Assembly: GCA_947175585.1 (NCBI GenBank)
Contig: CAMWNL010000071.1
Span: 1-7,479, forward strand
Source: an uncultured Bacteroidales bacterium
Lineage (GTDB): Bacteria; Bacteroidota; Bacteroidia; Bacteroidales; Muribaculaceae
Direction of reading: 5' to 3'
DNA length: 7,479 bases
The position numbers were made by a program, and so were the translations under genes. The notes under the pieces were generated by a model, which did no database searches, was not told where the DNA came from, and saw only the letters and a list, made by a program, of their open reading frames with translations. Shown one piece after another: positions 1-7,479 of the stretch (its first letter is position 1; each line of letters begins with the position of its first letter).

Positions 1-954
1 GGTGAGACCGACTATTGGGTGACCGCTATACCCTGGGATTATATTGAGAAGTCATACTCCCGGCAAAACCGACGCATAGTTGGTCATCGTCTAAATCTCT
101 CGTCTGAGCAAAAACAACGCTTGATTGACTTACTTAAAATCAATCTTCAACCTGAAAACCGCACCTATCGCTATAATTATGTCAAAGATAATTGCGCGAC
201 TCGTCCTTTAAGCATGGTTGAGGCGGCGTTGGGCGATTCTATTATTCTTGGTCAGCCCGTTGCACCACTTGATACCGAACAGAGTTTCAGATCAGTAATG
301 CGTCATTACCACCGCAACTATCCGTGGTATCAATTTGGCATTGATCTCGCTCTTGGCAGTGGCATTGACTACACTATTTCAAACAGAGAGAAATCGTTTG
401 CACCGGCGTTACTCGATTATCAGATGACCGACGCAACCGCTGCCGGCCGCAAAATTTTTGATTCCACCTATGTTATCAATGACGTCATGCCGGATTCAGC
501 CATTATGTCCCCCACCCCGTGGTATGCTACCCCCATGTCGGTATCTCTCATAACTCTGTTGATCGTTATCATTATTACGATTAAAGATATTCGGAGCAAG
601 AAGGTCAGTCGATGGCTTGATGCAATACTATTTGGTATATTTGGTTTGGCCGGATGTATAATCAGCTTTTTAGTATTCATATCCGTCCACGAAGCCACCT
701 CTCCCAATCTTTTATTACTGTGGCTTAATCCTTTTTGCCTAATTCCTACAATTTTTATATGGATAAATCGTTGCAAACTGATCATTTTCTCATATCAAAT
801 TGTTAACTTTGTGGCTCTGATAGTTCTTATCGCACTTTCGATAAGCGGTGTTCAGGTTCTCAACCCGGCTTTCTTTCCGCTGATTATAGCCGATGCGATC
901 AGAGCTTTCAACTATATTTATTTGAATACTAAAACTATAAAATGTCGCGAATAA
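1..954 (+). CDS. lnb: Lnb-like lipoprotein N-acyltransferase (DUF4105 family), 5'-truncated
   Basis: The frame is open from base 1 (GETDYWVTAIPWDY...), so the true start and signal peptide lie upstream and the GTG at 19 is only an internal codon; about 317 codons are visible. Seen: a soluble domain with the family-type motif YRYNYVKDNCATRP, its Cys codon at 193-195, then a PWYQFGIDLALG block (about 322-357). After it come about five hydrophobic segments (roughly 529-585, 613-684, 706-762, 775-849, 859-909), with the conserved-looking stretch LLLLWLNPF between membrane segments 2 and 3. This order, a periplasmic domain followed by a 5-helix membrane domain, is that of the Bacteroides enzyme Lnb, which N-acylates lipoproteins in place of Lnt. 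The Cys of the NC motif is the obvious catalytic candidate; that is inference from the NlpC/P60-like look of the motif. The 3' end overlaps the next gene by 13 bp, so the two are probably translationally coupled. The family assignment is firm; the exact reaction is inferred from homologues. Confidence 0.8.
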   Translation, partial: GETDYWVTAIPWDYIEKSYSRQNRRIVGHRLNLSSEQKQRLIDLLKINLQPENRTYRYNYVKDNCATRPLSMVEAALGDSIILGQPVAPLDTEQSFRSVMRHYHRNYPWYQFGIDLALGSGIDYTISNREKSFAPALLDYQMTDATAAGRKIFDSTYVINDVMPDSAIMSPTPWYATPMSVSLITLLIVIIITIKDIRSKKVSRWLDAILFGIFGLAGCIISFLVFISVHEATSPNLLLLWLNPFCLIPTIFIWINRCKLIIFSYQIVNFVALIVLIALSISGVQVLNPAFFPLIIADAIRAFNYIYLNTKTIKCRE

Positions 955-2552
955 ACTCGTCTATTTCATCACGTTTGGTCGTTGTGCTATTAGCTTCGAT
1001 GGTCGGCATGACTTTGCCTGCTGTCGAAAACCAGACTCGTCCGCGCCTCGTATTAGGCATAGTCGTTGACGGTCTTCAGGCTGATTATATCAACAATTTG
1101 CGTGATTATTTTTCTGACGGAGGATTCAAACGCTTGATGCGCGACGGTGTGGTTATCGCTAATGCGGACTATGGCACATCGGTTGACCCTGTTGCGGCCA
1201 CAGCCATGATAATGACCGGAGCATCTCCGGCGGTCAACGGCGTCAGCGGACAGTTCATATACGATATAACTGGTGACCGCCTTGAGCCGACTCTTTTTGA
1301 CCCGAATTCGATAGGTAACTTTACTACTGACACCTATTCGCCACAAAAACTACTTGTCAGCACCCTTGCTGATGAAGTCCGCATTGCCGGGGGTGGCGTG
1401 ACCGATGTCTATGCTCTCTCGCCTGATGTTCAGCAGGCATTAATACTGGGCGGACATGCCGGTAATAGCGCATTCTGGATTGATGACTCAAACGGTAATT
1501 GGGCTACCACAACTTTCTACCGTGATGTACCTCCTGTCATCGGAGGTCGCAACCGACTGATTCCACTCCAGTCTCGTCTTGACACTATGTCATGGACGCC
1601 GCTTCTACCTGTTGTAGACTACCCCATCGTCCCCGACCACCTTAAGCGTTATCCTTTTAAATATACATACCCTCATGCCAAAGCCGAGCGGTATGCAATG
1701 TTTAAAAATTCTGCACCTGTTAACACTGAAGTCACTACGCTCGCAACCGAATTTATCAACACTCTCGGTCTCGGCAAGCACGACGGTGTCGACATGCTTA
1801 ACGTCACATACACTCTACAACCGTTTGAATTTGCCAAAAACACTGACAACCGTCTCGAACTTATTGACAGTTATCTCAGACTCGACCGAAATCTCGAACA
1901 GCTCTTCAATACCGCTGACAGAGCGACCGGAGGTAACTCTGTAATCTTTCTTGTAGCTACACCCCCGTCGTCGACCGTCCGTCGCGACGATGAGAAATGG
2001 AATATCCCTTACGGCGAATTTTCTACCCGAAAGGCCGGTTCGCTCCTCAACATGTACTTGATGGCGGTTTATGGCACCGGAGAATGGGTGACCGGCTATT
2101 TTAATGGCCACTTCTATCTTAACAACCGGCTCATTAAAGACATGAATCTTGACCCGAAAGTCGTGCGGGCCGATGCAGCGGCTTTTGTGGCGCGAATGAG
2201 TGGAGTTAAGGATGTCTTTACTATTGACCAGATATTCTCGGGCGACGCCGGTGATAATGCCGCCGCCCTCAAGCGTAACACTCATATCCCCACAGCCGGC
2301 GACATCTATGTCAACGTCATCCCGGGTTGGGAAATTGTCAATGATTTTTCTAACGATAAATCTATTTCAAAACATAACCGCGTTGAACGCATCACTTCGA
2401 CAACAGCGCCGGCATTTATCCTTGCGCCAAACGTCAATCCTCAACGCCTCGACAAGCCGGTCGACGTGCGCATCATTGCGCCCACGGTTGCCCGGTTGCT
2501 TCGCATCCGTTCGCCCAACGCTGCGGCGATTCCGGCATTACAACTCGATTAA
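942..2552 (+). CDS. Secreted alkaline phosphatase superfamily protein, probable pseudoenzyme
   Basis: 536 residues. The ATG at 942 overlaps the preceding gene and gives a good signal peptide: Arg11, a hydrophobic core 12-23, likely cleavage after LPA (about 27). No lipobox is seen. The fold is recognisable as PafA-type alkaline phosphatase/nucleotide pyrophosphatase. Matching blocks are RLVLGIVVDGLQADY (35-49), GGFKRLMRDGV (60-70), TAMIMTGASPAVNGVSG (87-103), ALILGGHAGNSAFWID (166-181), DSYLRLDRNLEQLF (309-322) and NSVIFLVAT (332-340). Asp43 of the first metal-binding motif is kept. By eye, the other functional positions are not: the nucleophile Thr position falls on Pro83, the GNxWYD Asn becomes Gln104, the SxKDR Lys and Arg become Asp162 and Gln164, the second metal motif DYxGH becomes PFEFA (294-298), and the ADHG motif becomes ATPP (339-342). 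His478 may correspond to the last metal His. It is therefore probably catalytically dead and may have a binding or scaffolding role outside the cytoplasm. The alignment was made from memory, so individual positions may shift by a residue or two. Confidence 0.85.
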   Translation: MSRINSSISSRLVVVLLASMVGMTLPAVENQTRPRLVLGIVVDGLQADYINNLRDYFSDGGFKRLMRDGVVIANADYGTSVDPVAATAMIMTGASPAVNGVSGQFIYDITGDRLEPTLFDPNSIGNFTTDTYSPQKLLVSTLADEVRIAGGGVTDVYALSPDVQQALILGGHAGNSAFWIDDSNGNWATTTFYRDVPPVIGGRNRLIPLQSRLDTMSWTPLLPVVDYPIVPDHLKRYPFKYTYPHAKAERYAMFKNSAPVNTEVTTLATEFINTLGLGKHDGVDMLNVTYTLQPFEFAKNTDNRLELIDSYLRLDRNLEQLFNTADRATGGNSVIFLVATPPSSTVRRDDEKWNIPYGEFSTRKAGSLLNMYLMAVYGTGEWVTGYFNGHFYLNNRLIKDMNLDPKVVRADAAAFVARMSGVKDVFTIDQIFSGDAGDNAAALKRNTHIPTAGDIYVNVIPGWEIVNDFSNDKSISKHNRVERITSTTAPAFILAPNVNPQRLDKPVDVRIIAPTVARLLRIRSPNAAAIPALQLD

Positions 2553-2559
2553 TGCCGCG

Positions 2560-2587
2560 AGCCGTTATATAATATCCTATAATGGCT
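2560..2587 (+). promoter_or_regulatory. Hairpin in the secA leader
   Basis: An inverted repeat, AGCCGTTATA (2560-2569) against TATAATGGCT (2578-2587), forms a 10-bp stem with one G-U pair and an 8-base loop in the 89-bp gap before secA. No T-run follows, so it is not a typical intrinsic terminator. It could be an RNA-processing or leader-control element, or chance. No TAnnTTTG promoter is evident in this gap, so secA is probably read from an upstream promoter. Confidence 0.45.
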
Positions 2588-2641
2588 GCCATTCTACCTT
2601 ATTTCATCCATTAATTATAAAAATCTCACATCAATATACTC

Positions 2642-6043
<3,402 letters not shown>

Positions 6044-6074
6044 CAGCAGCAATCGTTAAAACTTTAATACGTTT

Positions 6075-6109
6075 CGGGAGACTATGTTGATAACATAGTC
6101 TCCCGTTTT
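6075..6109 (+). terminator. Intrinsic terminator after secA
   Basis: A perfect 14-bp stem, CGGGAGACTATGTT (6075-6088) paired with AACATAGTCTCCCG (6092-6105), has a 3-base GAT loop and is followed by TTTT. The base of the stem is GC-rich. It starts 32 bp after the secA stop and should end the lnb-secA transcript. The AT-rich upper part of the stem is shared with repeats further downstream. Confidence 0.92.
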
Positions 6110-6183
6110 ATGTATAGTGCGGATAGATAATACTGTCGTGCTATGCTATTATACAGATAATCAACAAATAAGCAGTTATTAAT

Positions 6184-6221
6184 ATAGTTATCAATAATGT
6201 TGAAAAAATGTTGATAACTAT
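6184..6221. repeat. Inverted repeat ATAGTTATCAA / TTGATAACTAT
   Basis: The arms at 6184-6194 and 6211-6221 are perfectly complementary over 11 bp, separated by 16 bp of mostly A/T. The right arm overlaps the tandem repeat that follows, so the two structures share the same TTGATAAC unit. A protein-binding site is more likely than a stable RNA hairpin because the stem is very AT-rich and lies upstream of the predicted transcription start. Confidence 0.6.
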
Positions 6222-6231
6222 GTTGATAACT
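6208..6231 (+). repeat. Tandem 12-bp repeat ATGTTGATAACT x2
   Basis: Two exact, adjacent copies of ATGTTGATAACT lie at 6208-6219 and 6220-6231, and a degenerate copy (ATGTTGAAAAA) begins at 6197. The array ends 14 bp before the predicted -33 element of the next gene, where activators or architectural proteins often bind. Each copy contains TGTTGATAA, one mismatch from the reverse complement of the DnaA box TTATCCACA. The sequence shows the repeats; their role is unknown. Confidence 0.8.
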
Positions 6232-6245
6232 TTTTAATGAAATAT

Positions 6246-6276
6246 TTTGAAATATGAAAAACCGATAATATCTTTG
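6246..6276 (+). promoter_or_regulatory. Bacteroidota-type promoter for the SPFH operon
   Basis: TTTG at 6246-6249 and TATCTTTG at 6269-6276 are separated by 19 bp, matching the known -33 TTTG / -7 TAnnTTTG pattern of the primary sigma factor in Bacteroides. The predicted transcription start is near 6283, leaving a leader of about 20-25 bases before the ATG at 6306. It is the only clear match to this pattern noticed in the intergenic regions. Confidence 0.8.
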
Positions 6277-6284
6277 CAACAAAG
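6272..6284. promoter_or_regulatory. Palindrome CTTTG-CAA-CAAAG over the -7/start region (possible operator)
   Basis: CTTTG (6272-6276) and CAAAG (6280-6284) form a perfect dyad with a 3-bp spacer. It covers the last bases of the -7 element and the predicted start, where a bound repressor would block transcription. TAATATC occurs at 6266-6272, 6285-6291 and 6296-6302, flanking the dyad. A possible ligand is the ribbon-helix-helix protein encoded at 7295. This is inference only; a 5-bp arm can arise by chance. Confidence 0.35.
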
Positions 6285-6305
6285 TAATATCAAAATAATA
6301 TCATC

Positions 6306-7277
6306 ATGAAAAAGGAAGTAAATAATGAATTCCCTTACGAGGGTCGGATCATGAGTGGATTCGGGATGCTGGCGCTCATTTTTGTTCTTATCCCTGCGAT
6401 TATCGTGACTCTGTTTATCGTGTTGCCTTATGGTTTATATTGGGTCGCCGGTATCAGCGCCGCTGTGGCTTTCATCGGCATGATTATTCTGTCGTGCGGT
6501 CTGTTTGTACAGCAGCCCAATCAGGCACGAGTGATGATATTCTTCGGCGAGTATCGCGGATCGTTCAAACACACCGGCTATTTCTGGGTCAATCCGTTTA
6601 TGACCAAGAAAAAAGTTTCGCTGCGAATCCGCAATATGGACATACCTCCGATCAAAGTAAACGACAAAGTGGGTAATCCGGTGATGATCGGCATGGTGCT
6701 CGTATGGAAAGTACGCGACACCTATCGTGCAATTTTCGACGTTGATGCCGGAGACACACAGAGTATCACCGTCGGCAGCCAGTCCGTGACAGCAAGCTCA
6801 GCGGCTGCCGGTGTGGCAAAGGCTCTCGACGCTTTTGTCGGTATACAGAGTGATGCAGCTCTTCGCGAAGTAACAGGCCGATATGCCTACGACGAAGAGA
6901 ATGGCAAAGCAAATGAAATCACTCTCCGCAGCGACGGCCACGAAGTTAACGAACAGCTTGAAACCAAGCTCAACGAACGCCTTTCCATGGCCGGGATTGA
7001 AGTCGTGGAGGCGCGCATCAACTACCTCGCCTACGCCCCCGAAATTGCAGCCGTTATGCTCCGCCGCCAACAGGCATCAGCCATCATCTCAGCTCGTGAA
7101 AAGATAGTCGAGGGCGCCGTATCAATGGTCAAGATGGCTCTCGATCAGCTTAAAGAAGAAAACGTTGTCGAGCTTGATGAAGAGCGTAAGGCCGCGATGG
7201 TCAGCAACCTGTTAGTGGTGCTCTGTGGTGACGAACCGGCGCAGCCCGTACTCAACACCGGCACCCTCTATCAATAA
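6306..7277 (+). CDS. SPFH/band-7 domain membrane protein
   Basis: 323 residues. A short charged N-terminus is followed by two hydrophobic segments (about 17-41 and 46-68), then an SPFH/prohibitin-homology domain (about 68-255). Typical stretches are [19 protein letters not shown] (69-87, conserved in these proteins), the beta-rich [20 protein letters not shown] (110-129), [15 protein letters not shown] (132-146) and the helical [22 protein letters not shown] (236-257), which ends with the usual RQQA. The C-terminal part (258-323) is a helix followed by [25 protein letters not shown] proteins such as stomatin, HflK/C and QmcA assemble into membrane rings or cages and often organise proteases or lipid domains. 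The partner here is unknown. It has its own promoter (6246-6276). The ATG at 6306 was chosen over ATGs at 6324 and 6351 because it fits the predicted transcript start and retains the charged N-terminus. No Shine-Dalgarno is seen. The next gene starts 17 bp downstream, so the two form an operon. Confidence 0.93.
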   Translation: MKKEVNNEFPYEGRIMSGFGMLALIFVLIPAIIVTLFIVLPYGLYWVAGISAAVAFIGMIILSCGLFVQQPNQARVMIFFGEYRGSFKHTGYFWVNPFMTKKKVSLRIRNMDIPPIKVNDKVGNPVMIGMVLVWKVRDTYRAIFDVDAGDTQSITVGSQSVTASSAAAGVAKALDAFVGIQSDAALREVTGRYAYDEENGKANEITLRSDGHEVNEQLETKLNERLSMAGIEVVEARINYLAYAPEIAAVMLRRQQASAIISAREKIVEGAVSMVKMALDQLKEENVVELDEERKAAMVSNLLVVLCGDEPAQPVLNTGTLYQ

Positions 7278-7294
7278 AAAAGCAGTCACGGCAG

Positions 7295-7479
7295 ATGGCA
7301 AAACAGCAAAGTAAGGGATTCCTGCTGCGACTCGACCCTGCAACGATGGAACTCGTGGAGCGTTGGGCCGCGCAGGAATTTCGATCCGTCAACGGCCAGA
7401 TCCAATGGATAATCGCCGACTCCCTCCGCCGCCACGCCCACAAACCGCCATCCCCACAACACCCCGAAGAAAACAGCCC
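7295..7479 (+). CDS. Arc-family ribbon-helix-helix DNA-binding protein, 3'-truncated
   Basis: An open frame of 61 codons starts at the ATG 7295 and runs off the window without a stop. The translation begins MAKQQSKGFLLRLDPATMEL. Residues 8-47 match the Arc/ribbon-helix-helix pattern: a beta strand (GFLLRLD), helix A (PATMELVERWAAQEF), the turn-plus-helix-B signature RSVNGQIQWIIADSLRR, which is close to the RSVNSEI... of phage Arc. The strand residues would contact bases in the major groove of operator DNA as a dimer. The tail after residue 47 is rich in His, Pro and Gln (HAHKPPSPQHPEE) and probably disordered. It follows the SPFH gene by 17 bp in the same operon, so it may autoregulate it; the promoter palindrome at 6272-6284 is a candidate site. 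No toxin gene is visible in the window. Confidence 0.85.
   Translation, partial: MAKQQSKGFLLRLDPATMELVERWAAQEFRSVNGQIQWIIADSLRRHAHKPPSPQHPEENS

Noticed and set aside
19..21. GTG as the start of the first gene
   Set aside because: The frame is open to base 1 with family-like sequence (GETDYW) before it, and the N-terminal signal region is missing, so the gene begins outside the window.
2500..2641. SecM-like arrest peptide upstream of secA
   Set aside because: The upstream protein ends PNAAAIPALQLD, which has no resemblance to the SecM arrest motif; only a hairpin is retained as a possible control element.
2553..2641. Promoter in the gap before secA (TATAAT-like strings at 2567-2583)
   Set aside because: TATAAT is not the Bacteroidota -7 signal; no TAnnTTTG with a TTTG about 19 bp upstream is present, and the strings belong to the hairpin.
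6082..6282. Antisense open frame of 66 codons across the intergenic region
   Set aside because: It is built from the terminator, the TGTTGATAAC repeats and the promoter; its repeated YQH residues simply reflect the DNA repeats, and the composition is not protein-like.
7295..7479. Antitoxin of a toxin-antitoxin pair
   Set aside because: Ribbon-helix-helix proteins are often antitoxins, but the upstream neighbour is an SPFH scaffold, not a toxin, and the downstream sequence is not in the window.

Overview
The window looks like chromosomal DNA from a member of the Bacteroidota, most likely order Bacteroidales (a Muribaculaceae-like gut lineage is possible, but this is a guess). Four things support this. 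The SecA is about 1130 residues with the extra insertions seen in this phylum. The first gene resembles the Bacteroides-type lipoprotein N-acyltransferase (old DUF4105). Shine-Dalgarno sequences are missing before the starts. One promoter fits the phylum-specific pattern (TTTG, 19 bp, TAnnTTTG). All recognised genes are on the + strand.

Region 1 (1-6043) is an envelope-biogenesis block. It begins with the 3' part of an lnb-like gene, a periplasmic NC-motif domain followed by about five membrane segments. A 13-bp overlap leads into a secreted protein of the alkaline phosphatase superfamily that seems to have lost most of its catalytic residues. After 89 bp containing a small hairpin comes a full-length secA, the ATPase motor of the general secretion pathway. 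The tight spacing suggests one transcription unit, closed by a very strong intrinsic terminator at 6075-6109. SecA drives export of proteins and lipoproteins, Lnb would finish lipoprotein acylation, and the pseudo-phosphatase is an exported protein of unknown role.

Region 2 (6044-6305) is a 262-bp AT-rich intergenic stretch. It holds the terminator, a set of repeats built on TGTTGATAAC (including an exact 14-bp copy of the terminator hairpin tip), a good Bacteroidota promoter and a short palindrome over the predicted transcription start.

Region 3 (6306-7479) is a second small operon: a membrane-anchored SPFH/band-7 protein, then 17 bp later the start of an Arc-type ribbon-helix-helix DNA-binding protein that runs off the window. 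The Arc-type protein could regulate its own operon through the promoter palindrome.

The most interesting points are the apparently dead phosphatase fixed between lnb and secA, and the cluster of DnaA-box-like repeats between the two operons. No mobile element, CRISPR array, tRNA or rRNA was seen.
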